Positions 37,101-45,406 of a stretch of 45,595 bases of DNA are shown here, in pieces. Position numbers and translations under genes: made by a program. The notes under the pieces were generated by a model. That model saw only the letters and a list, made by a program, of their open reading frames with translations, was not told the DNA's origin and made no database searches. Within the stretch, counting starts at the first letter, position 1. Each line of letters starts with the position of its first letter. Source of the DNA: an uncultured Clostridia bacterium (lineage in GTDB: Bacteria > Bacillota > Clostridia > Christensenellales > UBA3700); NCBI GenBank assembly GCA_947037025.1, contig CAMQSU010000012.1:1-45595 (forward strand). The letters run 5' to 3'.

Positions 37101-40100
37101 ACAGTGATTTTTAGGTTTTCTACTATTTTAGCACCCTCACTTAAACCAGTTAGAGTATATGTGCCATTAGCAAAAGTATACACTAGTGTAGGATCAACTA
37201 GGAATCCACCACCACGAAGTTCAAGAGTAGACATATTGCCTGAAGCTACTAAGTTCATGTAAATCTGGATACGCTCAATAATGATACCTACCTCTGGAGA
37301 TAAGTTCATGAAAGGAGTCGTACCGATTGTTGGAGTTACATCAAAGTGATTAAATGTTACAAGAGTGATTTGCTTAGAATTAGCATCAGTTAATGCAAAC
37401 GCATTGTTACCAATGTATGCAACTAGTGCTGGAATTTCTAGGTTACCCTTAAACATAGAGTTAGCAAAAGCGCTGTTACCGATGTAAGTTAAAGCTTCAG
37501 GTAATGCATACTCTTGATCAGCTCTTGTACTGCTGAATGCTTTCTCGCTAATTTTTTGCAAGTTAGAAGCACCAGTAAGGTTATAGTTAGTAACTAATTC
37601 GTTGCCCTCAAAAGCTTGTGCGCCAATCTCTATAATGTTGCCGCTGAAAGAATCATCAGAATAACTTGCAGGAACAACTACTGTTGTAGCGTCTCTTAGT
37701 GCAATCTCTGATAAGCCCTTAACTGCAAGACCGCCATCTACTGTTACGTAGATTAGCTCTGAAGTAGAAAGTGCAAGGATACCACCGCCACGATTATCAA
37801 AATTTGATAAGCTATGGTCTTGTGCAGTAAATGTAGTATATGTTAAACTTGTGTTAACAGTAATTACGATAGCTGCTGGCAGACTAGCAAATGGAGTAGT
37901 TCCAACTGTTAATGCTGCTGCTTGCTCGCCATTGTGCATAAATGTTACAGCTGTGAATAACTGAGCAACTGTGTTACCTGCAAAAGCATTATCACCGATT
38001 GATGTTAAGCTAGCTGGCAATACTAAGCTGCCACTAAAAGTAGTGTTAGCAAAAGCCTCGTTTCCGATTGTTGTAATTCCTTGAGGTAATACAAGCTCGT
38101 TGATAAATGTTGAGCTTACAAAAGCCATCTTTTCTATTGTGATTACACTTGAAGGGATATTAAATCCTGTAGTAGCGTGAGTGCTAGCAAAAGCTTTCTC
38201 TCCGATAGTAACTAGGTTTGTACCCTCAACTATAAACTCAATAATGTTTGTATTATTTTCGAAAGCACTTGTTGCGATTGAAACTACTGGATATACACCA
38301 TTAGCGCCATCATTATGTACTGCTGTTATAGTAGCAACTGTTACCTTAAACGCCTCATCAATAGATTTAAGAGCAAGCTCAGTTAATCCGTTAGCAGTAT
38401 AAGTGTTGTCACCATTATAAATGTAGTTAATGTTTTGGTTTACTATTCCTAATAAACCGCCACCACGCATATCTTGATTTGCCATGTTAAACTTAACATT
38501 ATTACCACTAATAAACTCATTGTACATAAAGTTGTTTTGAACAAATATAGGAGTTTGTCCTAGACCCTCAAAAGCTTTAGTACCGACGCCGTCAAGAAGG
38601 GATAAGTTAACATGTGAGAAAGTAATTGACTCAATGCCTATAGCACCTGCAAAAATTTCGTCAGCTAGTGTCTTGATAGTTGTTGGGATAGTAACTGTGC
38701 CAGTAAATGTTGCACCCGCAAATATTCTATTTGATAAGTAAGTGGCACCAGTTGTAATAATTAAGTTACCAAAGCTACCGCCATTAAATGCATTTGCACC
38801 AGTTGATACGTCACCTGAGATAGTTAATCCTGTAAATATAGTATCAGCAAAAGCGTCTGCTCTAATAACTCCAACACTTGCTGGGATAGTTAATTTACCA
38901 GTAAATTTAGAATTTGCAAATGCTCTAGCACCAATAGACTTAAGTTTAACTGAGAAAGATAATTTGTTAGTTGCAATAGTATTTTCAAATGCACCATCGC
39001 CAATCTCAATAATTTCTTGAGCATTAGATAAATTAAAAGTTGCAACTTGAGTTAAGCCTTTAAATGCATTAGCTTCAATTATAAGAACTGGATGCTGACC
39101 ATTTATGCCATCATTGTGTTCTTCTGGGATAGTTACTACAAGTCCAGTACCTAAAAGAGCAATCTCTGTAAGTCCAATAACTTTGAATCCTTTTGCAGAT
39201 CCACCCGGATTATTAATGCCCTCAGCATATACATAAATGATATGAGACTCAGTAAGTCCTAAAGAACCACCACCACGGCTATCTTTGTGCATTGGATTGC
39301 CTGCAGTATTAAATGTTGCATAAACTCCACCATTTTGAACGTAGATACCAACAGTAGCTGGCACGTTAGCCATTACTTTAGTGCCAATAGTTGGCAGTGA
39401 GTTTGGTGTAGCATGCATAAATGTAAAGCTAGCAAAGTCAGAACCATCAAAAGCTCCATTTCCGATAGAAGTTACATTTGCAGGTATAGTTAAAGCATTA
39501 ATAGTTGCTATATTCTTAAATGCATTAACGCCGATTGTTTTAAGGCTAGTTGCATCAACAATATATAAACCTGCTAAGTTAGTTACGCCTACAAATGCAG
39601 AATCTTTGATAGCAACTACTGGCTTTATGCCATTAGTGCCCTCATCATCATAAGTTGCACCTATTCTAACTGTAATATTTGTAAGTGTTAGTCCAAACTC
39701 GTTTACGCCTTGTGCAACATATCCGGCAAGACTAGCATCGTATATATAATCTATAAACTGTCCATCAACACCAAGTACACCGCCACCACGTAGTGCTTGA
39801 GTTGACATGTTGTGATCTGCTACTAAAAACTCATTCCTTATTGAACCAGTTTGCACTAGTATTGCATTGCTTGTGCCATATCCCTGAAATGGGAATATAC
39901 CAACTACAGGAGCAGAAACTTCATGCATAAATACAACCATAGTAAGACCTGCAAGTGTACCAAAAGCTTTATTTCCGATAGACATTACGCTTGCTGGAAT
40001 TTCTAGTGCTCCATCTGTAAGAGTCATTCCCTCAAATAGTTGATCAGGGATATTTGTTACAGTGTCTCCGATTATAAGTCTATCAAACTTACCGTTTAAT

Positions 40101-43100
40101 CCGACTGTCTTAAACGCGTTAACGCCGTTAGTAAGATTAGCATTTAATATAATTACATTATGACTTGCAACAGCAAATGCTGATACGCCTATTGTATTAA
40201 CGTTAGCAGGGATAACGATATCCCCAACAAACTTAGCACCAAGGAAAGCGTTTGTTTCAATATTAGTTACACTAGTTGATATCACAAGTGCGCTACCAAT
40301 ATTGATGCCTGCAAATAAACTATCAGATATTGTTGTTACATTATTTAATGTTAAGCTATCAAAAGAAACTCCGCTAAATGCGTTTTTGCCGCTAGTAATG
40401 TTTCCATTAACTATTAAGTTAGTAAATGATGTATTTGTAAATGCACCAGCGCCGATAGTAGTTACACTTGCTGGGATATTTAAGTCGCCAACAATAATGA
40501 TGCCTGCAAATAAACTTTCAGATATTATTGTAACATTATTTAATGTTAAGCTATCAAAAGAAGCTTCGCTAAATGCGTTTTTGCCGTTAGCAATGTTTCC
40601 GTTAATGATTAAGTTATCAAATGATGTACCTGTAAATGCGTTAGCACCGATAGTAGTAACATTTGATATAATATTTAAGTCGCCAGTAAATACTGCATTC
40701 TCAAATGCGTTAGCAGCAATAGTTGTAAGGTTAGTTGCACCTGATAAATCAAGTGATGCATTAGTTGTTTTATCTTTGAAAGCATTTGCGCCAATCTCGA
40801 CTACATTTTTTCCCCTGTATAATGCTGGTACAGCAACTACAGCCAAGTCGCTAGCTGCGCCAGTAAGTGACACTCCGCCAGTAACGTCTGCATAAAAATA
40901 TTGGTGCACTGTACCGGAGTTGGTGCCTTTATGAGCTTTTACTGCGTCGTACATTGCCTGGTTTTTTACATAGTATGTCGCTCTGTTGACGTAAAATAAA
41001 ATTTCTGCACCTATTTCAGGAACGACCACAGACTCAAAAGTTACTGATGTAAGTCCGTTGTTACTAGCGAATGCTCTTGCTCCTATATTAGCAACTTTTG
41101 CTGGAATAACAAGGTCGCCAGTAAAAGCTGTTTTATCGAATGCAGCCTCTCCTATACTAATTAGACCGCTTCCTAAAGTAAGTGTTCCATTTATTTTTGT
41201 ATTATAGAATGCGGTCTTTCCAATATGAGTTACACTATTTGGGATAACAAGGTCGCCTCTTAATTTTTCCATGGTATAGAATGCGGACTCCTCGATCCTT
41301 ACAAGGTTAGTTGCACCTAATAAACTAACTGACGTAATATTTCTATCACTCCTGAATGCTTCGGTTCCAATAGAAGTTATATCAGTGCCGGCAAATGTAG
41401 CGCCTATTACAAGATTAGTAATAGTTACGCCTGTATAAACGCCAGCAACTGCCCAGGCACCTGTAGTTGTGTCAGGTACATATCTAAGGTTATTATCAGT
41501 AGCATATACTGTTCCGCCGCCTCTATAAGAGTTTACTGCGTTGTACACTGCCATGTTTTTTACATAGATTTTGACATAACCAGGAACACTCTGAAAAACA
41601 CTTGCACCTAATCTTGGAGCTGTCGTATGCTCAAAAGTTACTGATATGAATTTTCCGTTGGCGAATGCAGAGGTACCTATACTAGTTACGGTTGCTGGAA
41701 TCACAAGGTCGTCATCGAAGTTAGTAACACCCTCGAATGCGTAATCACTAATAGTTTTAAGATTAGTTGCACTTGAGAAACTAACTGATGTAATAGTTTT
41801 ATTATTGTAGAATGCACTGTTGGCAATCTCGACTACATTTTTCCCCCTGAATACTGCTGGTACAACTAGTGCAGTAATGCTGCTAGCTACGCCAGTAAGT
41901 GATACTCCGCCAGTAACGTCTGCATAAAAATATTCGTGCACTCGGCCGCCGCCTGCAGCAGTTTTAACTGCTGTGTACATTGCCTGGTTGTTTACATAGA
42001 TTGGCGTTGAAGTAGGCAAACTAGAGAAAACATTTGTGCCTAGTGTAGGAGCATTTGTATGCTCAAAAGTTACTGATGCTAATTTTGTGCTTCCGAAAGC
42101 ATGTACTCCTATAGAAGTGACACTGCTTCCTAAAGTAAGTGTTCCATCTAATCCTGATCCGTAGAATGCCTGAGCACCTATAGTAGTTAAACTATTTGGG
42201 ATAACAAGGTCGCCTTTCAAATTACTAGCAAGACGGAATGTATTGTCGCCAATAGATTCAAGGTTAATTGCATTTGATAAAACGAGTGATGTAATAGTCT
42301 TATTATCTTTGAATGCATTTGTGGCAATCTCAGTTATAGGAGAGCTGGCAAATGTAGCGCCGATTACAAGATTTGTAACAGTTGCACCTGGATAGATGTC
42401 TTTAACAACCCAGCCAGTTTTAGCTGCGTCAGCTACATATCTAAGTTTATTATCAGTAGCATATACTGTGCCGCCGCCTTTATAAGAGTTTACTGCGCTG
42501 TACACTGCCATGTTTTTTACATAGATTGGATTTGCAGTAGGCAAAGATTTGAAAACATCTGTGCCTAATGTTGGAGCTGTCGTATGCTCAAAAGTTACTG
42601 ATGTAAATGTTACGTCGCCGAATACATTTTTTCCTATACTAGTAACGCTTGCTGGGATAACAAGGTTGCCAGTAAATTTTACGCCATAGAATGCATAGTC
42701 TCCTATAGTAGCTAGACCGCTTCCTAAAGTAAATGTTCCATCAAATCCTGTACCATTGAAAGCATAAGCCCTTATAGTAGTTACACTATTTGGGATAACA
42801 AGGTTGCCTGTCACATTTTTAGCGGCAGTGAATGCATTAGTTCCAATTATTAAAAGGTTAGTTGCTTTTGACAAATCGACTGATGTAATAGTTTCATTAC
42901 TCAAGAATGCCTGTGCGCCAATCTCAGTTACTGGCTTGCTATCAAACATTGCTGGCACGTTTACAGCAGTGCTAGCAGGAGTCAGATTAAGACCTTTAAC
43001 AACATAGCCGTTACCAGCTGCATTAGGCAGGTATACTAAGTTACCATCTGCATACTGCACGGTTCCGCCGCCTGCATTAGCTTTAACTGCGTTGTACATT

Positions 43101-43870
43101 GCCGTGTTTTTTACATAGATTGGCATTAAAGCAGACATAGAGTGGAAAACAGTTGAGCCAAGTGTTGGAACTGATGATGTATGCTCAAAAGTTACTGAGT
43201 CATAGCTGCTACCTGTAGCTAACGCTAAAGCTCGATTTCCTATATTAGTAACGTTTGCTGGAATCACAAGGTTGCCAGTAAAGTTTATATCACGGAATGC
43301 ACTGACTCCTATAGTAGTTAAACCGGTTCCTAAAGTAAGTGTTCCATCAAATTGTGCTTGGAAGAATGCATTGAGTCCTATAGTAGTTACACTATTTGGG
43401 ATAACAAGGTCGCCTTTTAGGTTTGTAGTGCCTTGGAATGCACTAAGACCAATAGTTTTAAGGTTAGTTGCATCTGACATATCAACTGATGTAATAGTTG
43501 TATTACGATTGAATGCGGCATCGGCAATCTCGACTACCTTTCTTCCGGCTAGTGTACCAGAAGGAACAACAGCAGGAATCACTACCGCAGCTGCTGCGCT
43601 AGGTGACACTGTGACCATTGCTTGGGTAGCGTCAGAAGTAGCCGCCGCATAAACAAGACCAGCTGATGCTGCCTTGCCCGAAGGAATAGATGTGGTGTCG
43701 GTGTTATCCGCTACCTCATCTTTAGATTCGCTAGCTTCTAGGCTAGCTACATAGTTTTTGCTCTCTCCGATATTTGTGCTAAGCGCAAACATAGTTGTGC
43801 ATATCATGCAAACTATGAGCATTGTAGCTATCGAAATTTTCAAGCAAAACGATTGTTTTTTTGTGTTCAT
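31106..43870 (-). CDS. Giant BspA-type leucine-rich-repeat surface protein, membrane-anchored
   Basis: A single 4254-codon frame, about 28% of the window. An N-terminal signal sequence (1-~31, hydrophobic core ISIATMLIVCMICTTMFAL) is followed by about 3,850 residues of LRR_5/BspA repeats (IGxxAF, GDLVIPxSVTxIGxxAF). They are split into 16 blocks by linkers with a short GGG-type motif (YKGGGTV in early blocks, LRGGGYLV or DMRGGGLL later, degraded in blocks 5 and 14). Two MBG/Ig-like repeats follow (YNGSSIPYLLSGNDATLEGF and a relative), then a membrane helix (IVGPIVGVLLIGAVVFIIL) and a KKNKAKK tail. There is no LPXTG sorting motif. BspA relatives bind host proteins, other bacteria or polymers. 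Start supported by AAAGGAG. Confidence 0.93.
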   Translation of the reverse strand: MNTKKQSFCLKISIATMLIVCMICTTMFALSTNIGESKNYVASLEASESKDEVADNTDTTSIPSGKAASAGLVYAAATSDATQAMVTVSPSAAAAVVIPAVVPSGTLAGRKVVEIADAAFNRNTTITSVDMSDATNLKTIGLSAFQGTTNLKGDLVIPNSVTTIGLNAFFQAQFDGTLTLGTGLTTIGVSAFRDINFTGNLVIPANVTNIGNRALALATGSSYDSVTFEHTSSVPTLGSTVFHSMSALMPIYVKNTAMYNAVKANAGGGTVQYADGNLVYLPNAAGNGYVVKGLNLTPASTAVNVPAMFDSKPVTEIGAQAFLSNETITSVDLSKATNLLIIGTNAFTAAKNVTGNLVIPNSVTTIRAYAFNGTGFDGTFTLGSGLATIGDYAFYGVKFTGNLVIPASVTSIGKNVFGDVTFTSVTFEHTTAPTLGTDVFKSLPTANPIYVKNMAVYSAVNSYKGGGTVYATDNKLRYVADAAKTGWVVKDIYPGATVTNLVIGATFASSPITEIATNAFKDNKTITSLVLSNAINLESIGDNTFRLASNLKGDLVIPNSLTTIGAQAFYGSGLDGTLTLGSSVTSIGVHAFGSTKLASVTFEHTNAPTLGTNVFSSLPTSTPIYVNNQAMYTAVKTAAGGGRVHEYFYADVTGGVSLTGVASSITALVVPAVFRGKNVVEIANSAFYNNKTITSVSFSSATNLKTISDYAFEGVTNFDDDLVIPATVTSIGTSAFANGKFISVTFEHTTAPRLGASVFQSVPGYVKIYVKNMAVYNAVNSYRGGGTVYATDNNLRYVPDTTTGAWAVAGVYTGVTITNLVIGATFAGTDITSIGTEAFRSDRNITSVSLLGATNLVRIEESAFYTMEKLRGDLVIPNSVTHIGKTAFYNTKINGTLTLGSGLISIGEAAFDKTAFTGDLVIPAKVANIGARAFASNNGLTSVTFESVVVPEIGAEILFYVNRATYYVKNQAMYDAVKAHKGTNSGTVHQYFYADVTGGVSLTGAASDLAVVAVPALYRGKNVVEIGANAFKDKTTNASLDLSGATNLTTIAANAFENAVFTGDLNIISNVTTIGANAFTGTSFDNLIINGNIANGKNAFSEASFDSLTLNNVTIISESLFAGIIIVGDLNIPASVTTIGAGAFTNTSFTNLIVNGNITSGKNAFSGVSFDSLTLNNVTTISDSLFAGINIGSALVISTSVTNIETNAFLGAKFVGDIVIPANVNTIGVSAFAVASHNVIILNANLTNGVNAFKTVGLNGKFDRLIIGDTVTNIPDQLFEGMTLTDGALEIPASVMSIGNKAFGTLAGLTMVVFMHEVSAPVVGIFPFQGYGTSNAILVQTGSIRNEFLVADHNMSTQALRGGGVLGVDGQFIDYIYDASLAGYVAQGVNEFGLTLTNITVRIGATYDDEGTNGIKPVVAIKDSAFVGVTNLAGLYIVDATSLKTIGVNAFKNIATINALTIPANVTSIGNGAFDGSDFASFTFMHATPNSLPTIGTKVMANVPATVGIYVQNGGVYATFNTAGNPMHKDSRGGGSLGLTESHIIYVYAEGINNPGGSAKGFKVIGLTEIALLGTGLVVTIPEEHNDGINGQHPVLIIEANAFKGLTQVATFNLSNAQEIIEIGDGAFENTIATNKLSFSVKLKSIGARAFANSKFTGKLTIPASVGVIRADAFADTIFTGLTISGDVSTGANAFNGGSFGNLIITTGATYLSNRIFAGATFTGTVTIPTTIKTLADEIFAGAIGIESITFSHVNLSLLDGVGTKAFEGLGQTPIFVQNNFMYNEFISGNNVKFNMANQDMRGGGLLGIVNQNINYIYNGDNTYTANGLTELALKSIDEAFKVTVATITAVHNDGANGVYPVVSIATSAFENNTNIIEFIVEGTNLVTIGEKAFASTHATTGFNIPSSVITIEKMAFVSSTFINELVLPQGITTIGNEAFANTTFSGSLVLPASLTSIGDNAFAGNTVAQLFTAVTFMHNGEQAAALTVGTTPFASLPAAIVITVNTSLTYTTFTAQDHSLSNFDNRGGGILALSTSELIYVTVDGGLAVKGLSEIALRDATTVVVPASYSDDSFSGNIIEIGAQAFEGNELVTNYNLTGASNLQKISEKAFSSTRADQEYALPEALTYIGNSAFANSMFKGNLEIPALVAYIGNNAFALTDANSKQITLVTFNHFDVTPTIGTTPFMNLSPEVGIIIERIQIYMNLVASGNMSTLELRGGGFLVDPTLVYTFANGTYTLTGLSEGAKIVENLKITVPEMHNDATNGLFPVVAIAPDAFMDVANVIEFNINNASHMTDIGANSFKNTAATNQLILPISILTIGASAFEASSFTGDLVIPASVTDIKDRAFAMTTIAGKLSLHEGLKTIGIEAFSDTVLTGEVFIPQSVDNIGNSAFAGAQFSAVEFLRQTLPTIGNLLFDGLPTTTPIYVYNNIYVDATVVNSTSQLSSSNRGGGLLGVLADDDSDGAKSYRSNIYYEYVIAEDNTTKGFHVMGLTEYAETLTSGVEIVIGAMLNDGVIATDTNIIQIADNAFKGREQISKVTITSAVNLETIGKSAFEDTKAVSTLTGFNNMTSLVTIKASAFANSSFYGNLALPVGLRTVGDRAFYNVGLAGSLTIGEGVENIGNEAFFGVKFGGDVIFPKTLNGNTVSPGQIGNNAFAGALFSSVTFSKSEGENSIAPEVGTTPFLGLPSYTPIRVPNNQPLYNAFMTAEHNMSTPELRGGGYLVDPVNNYVFYDGSYTLSGLSKYGKTAEITTVKVPAEYYGANGMGAVDEIGREAFMGNTNITTFDLSQATGLLRIENNAFQNVIATKLDGIEAGDNDGALPNSITKIGSDAFNGSAFNGNLVLSSSLEAVTDRSFKNTKFIGNLIVPASVKSIGADAFMSSAFDGNLTLNDGLESIGQNAFNGAAFVSELVIPATVGSISDSAFGNMTGILSFKFNHTDASNLTIGKTLFSGITKAIPIYVGSQQVYDAFTAETHEMSTVAKRGGGYIVHYSLTFAFIDGSYSVTGFTEVVKDQTDYTITIPAIYNLGAEGEASVTSIAANAFENSNGKIFVFTNAKYLVTIGDSAFKGVNSSAALVLDAPVLTTIENNAFNGSTFIGDLILSASIITIGDSVFAGSAFTGELVIPANVVNMGVNAFATLAGFTKITLEHATALESANIGAGLFSTTASTVEIHVQDSKIYDAYEADGHNMSTALRVGGYIVHPVLTFIFEDGAYTVSGMTAIAEAKSTVDTTVPATYYDGANGVKYVVAIGSDAFANNKTIANFDLSTAVNLLEVRDNAFKGAKATNLLAFPNSLITIGNGSFDGSAFTGALNLVSVTTIGNEAFANTAFNDALDLSVVTEIGNKSFANTTFTGDLVLPTDLAIIGDAAFENASFTGGLSYPATVTSVGTGIFTGAKFSGNLTIEAGVTKVADGLFEGSLFEGKLTIQDGVQIIGASAFKNTLFSGDLAFPQSVITVGANAFNTTNLGGVLTIGIELINIGEQAFANNSFVQIVLNHTVALQNTTIGANIFAGLDSVVGIYVTSESLINAYTQNEHNLSDALRGGGKLIYNILTYTFNDNGGYVLTGLDEAAAVAKNVKVVVPAVYNTKLYGTLPVVEIAANAFQNETYVVEFDLSNAVNLVTIGANAFENTTANHALLLPANLVTIGNSAFAGSAFTGDLVIPNSVTTIEANAFSNMMNMTGSLTLGESLQTIGASAFQGAFTGELGIPATVVSIAEKAFFGNKFTGDLNLSEGNLTTIGEDAFRLTKFDGDLTIGSNVTSIDTGAFAGVAFRNVVLTHEDSTTLATIGATVFNGLDAETPVIVANKTVFDAYSAVGHSMSEALRGGGFLTFEIQVTYQYIDDSTIVRDTLAGKTAQTQKIDGKWQINADFTLPETDASWNLVDDADGDHTEDSHVDINELFTVATTVFEKLCGLEIDALTEQTTTYNGSSIPYLLSGNDATLEGFEIDYVDNAGNEFLGDKVPTEPGTYDVTISRAATTSHVAYEGTLANGLKIDAGHWVKVNIASTTMVSEFTGSGVAYNITGDDSALGGFNITYIGANVDYNSIEAPVLAGIYNVEITRAIGDPYFAMIQTIEKALTINAGVYSLTSEGTSVVTGIGFVNGTSLLVSGADTSTTLVASIGKEALGFYNIKLMLNGAEVNPTGTMTVTLKVNDGIMKRETVTVSYMSNGALVSQVVDVSGTGFITFDTASVGEFMVQATIPPVVEEEGSSLLWLAIVGPIVGVLLIGAVVFIILKKNKAKKLVV
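40304..40683 (-). repeat. Recent 195-bp tandem duplication within the giant gene
   Basis: Positions 40304-40498 and 40499-40683 align with a constant 195-bp offset (65 codons) and long identical stretches, for example around 40347-40370 and 40542-40565. Both encode an SFDSLTLNNVT-type LRR pair. Other repeats in the gene are much more diverged, so this copy is young. Confidence 0.8.
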
Positions 43871-43934
43871 ATTTTCTCCTTTTATGCCGAGTGCTTATAG
43901 TAGCATTGCGGCGTTAGTATTATTGTTACCTGCT

Positions 43935-43963
43935 AATTATAACATAAGGGGGATGATAAGTCA
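43935..43963 (-). promoter_or_regulatory. Promoter of the giant surface-protein gene
   Basis: Minus-strand TTGACT (43963-43958), 17-nt spacer, perfect TATAAT (43940-43935), leader of about 58 nt. Upstream, 43964-44223 is AT-rich and I see no gene in it. Confidence 0.8.
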
Positions 43964-44223
43964 ATGTAAAAACTCACATTTTACGCTTTTTTGCTAACTT
44001 TTGTCGAAAAAACGCCAAAAACTGGCTATTAGTGGTTATTTTGGCTTGCCGACCACAATATGTAGTAAATGGCGTGCTAAATTGCGACAATTTCCGTAAA
44101 AATTGGATAAAATTTGTGCTTGAAAGCATGTAAATTTATTGTAAAATATTTTAAATTGCTGTAAAGATGGTAAATATAGCCAAAAAGTTTCTAAAAATTG
44201 GGATATGGTTTTGCTCGGTCGTA

Positions 44224-44314
44224 CCGCTGAGCGGCTTCCATTGCGACCGCCTGTGCTGTCGGTCGTGTCGGTTTATTGGTTGGTTAATGGTGTTGCGGTC
44301 GGTCGTAGCACGAC
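44224..44314. repeat. GC-rich palindromic repeat cluster, left copy
   Basis: Three palindrome types in an AT-rich background: CCGCTGAGCGG (44224-44234), an imperfect GACCGC-CTGT-GCTGTC (44245-44260) and GTCGT-AGC-ACGAC followed by TGGC (44302-44314). The same three types recur at 45407-45593. I see no coding frame with a ribosome binding site here. Confidence 0.75.
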
Positions 44315-44318
44315 TGGC

Positions 44319-44571
44319 AATTATTAGGTGCATTATAACCACTTTTTTTACTATATTATTCGCCTTGATTTATAGATAATTTCTCCTTTGTTTTGGGTCA
44401 TTTGCTCCCTTATTTAATAACGTTATATCCCTTATTTAATAGCCTTATCCGCCTTTTTTTCGCCTAATTCAACCACAATTAATGCCATTACAAGCCTTGT
44501 ATTTCGCTATTATAATATAATTATCCTTATATGTACTTGCTTTATCTGCAATTCTCGACCGTTTTTATAGC
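44319..44571. other. AT-rich intergenic stretch
   Basis: No gene seen. A CCCTTATTTAATA direct repeat occurs twice near 44408 and 44431. Ribosome-binding-site-like AAAGGAG on the minus strand near 44392 is not followed by a usable start codon. Confidence 0.5.
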
Positions 44572-44603
44572 AAAAAAGTAGCTTTGATTGCTCAAAACTA
44601 CTC
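44572..44603 (-). terminator. Terminator of the DUF898-like gene
   Basis: On the minus strand AGTAG-TTTGA pairs with TCAAA-CTACT around GCAA, followed by six U residues (44577-44572). Confidence 0.8.
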
Positions 44604-44683
44604 TTATTTCTATTATTATTACGCTTTTGTTGGGTTTTTCTGCGTCATCAGCGTTTTGATGTTGCAATTGCTGTCAGGTGTTT

Positions 44684-45379
44684 TTATATGTCCCTTGTAG
44701 CGCGCTTTGCAAAGGTGTTTGATACTACAAAGTCTTTCATTTTGAAGTTTAGCCATATGCCGTAAATGCCGACAGTTAGCAGTGTTAGAAGTATCCATAG
44801 TAGGTACTTGCCAATTAAATCACTTGCCTTGCCGCTAAACTCTAGCTGTTTGCCGTCTATATACGTATTCTCCGCCTGCCATGTGTTATAAATGCACGTT
44901 GCGTACGGTGCTGCTAGGCCAAACGAGAATATTCTGATTGCGCGACACTTCCATGTTACTCTGCGTTTTGTCTTTCCGCCTCCGACAAACTTTGATTTGA
45001 ACTCGCGTGTGCTGCCCTCAAAAACAGTGTTTTTTGCTGTCCATTTTTTCATGTTTGCGCTTAGCTTTGATGCGTAGATAAACAATGTGATGACGCATAG
45101 TCCGTACCACTTTAGGTAGTTGACCATTAGTCCGCTTACCTTGCCTACAAACTCTAGCCTTTTGCCGTTAATTACCGTGTTTTTGGCGATGTAGCGCTGT
45201 TTTACGACTACTGCGACTGGTTTTGCTAGCATTAGGGTGATTATCTGTAATAGGAACATTGTAACAGTGATAAACCCGTACTTTAATGGCTTGCCCTCAA
45301 AGTATGCCTTTTCTGGGTCGTGGATTCGCTCTGGTTTCTTGCTCTTTTTTTGTTTCGATGCTTTTTTCTCTTTTGTCAT
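44684..45379 (-). CDS. DUF898/YjgN-like membrane protein with internal duplication
   Basis: The 231-residue product has a very basic start (KEKKASKQKKSKK), then two related halves: AKNTVINGKRLEFVGK near 65-80 and AENTYIDGKQLEFSGK near 170-185. Each is followed by an aromatic membrane helix, the second ending TVGIYGIWLNFKM, as in DUF898 proteins. About four hydrophobic segments are visible (about 37-57, 86-105, 148-163, 190-210). Family function is unknown. The frame stays open upstream for 56 codons, but that part is the palindromic repeat DNA; AAAGGAG fixes the start at 45379. Confidence 0.7.
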   Translation of the reverse strand: MTKEKKASKQKKSKKPERIHDPEKAYFEGKPLKYGFITVTMFLLQIITLMLAKPVAVVVKQRYIAKNTVINGKRLEFVGKVSGLMVNYLKWYGLCVITLFIYASKLSANMKKWTAKNTVFEGSTREFKSKFVGGGKTKRRVTWKCRAIRIFSFGLAAPYATCIYNTWQAENTYIDGKQLEFSGKASDLIGKYLLWILLTLLTVGIYGIWLNFKMKDFVVSNTFAKRATRDI

Positions 45380-45406
45380 TAGTGTTTTCTCCTTTTGTAT
45401 AGTCGA

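Noticed and set aside
31106..43870. Many plus-strand open frames of 60-200 codons opposite the giant gene
   Set aside because: They are mirror frames created by the repeated codons of the LRR protein: they recur at the repeat spacing, lack ribosome binding sites and show no protein-like motifs.
44151..44379. Overlapping small frames on both strands (63 and 70 codons)
   Set aside because: Both run through the palindromic repeat cluster and lack ribosome binding sites; composition reflects the repeats.
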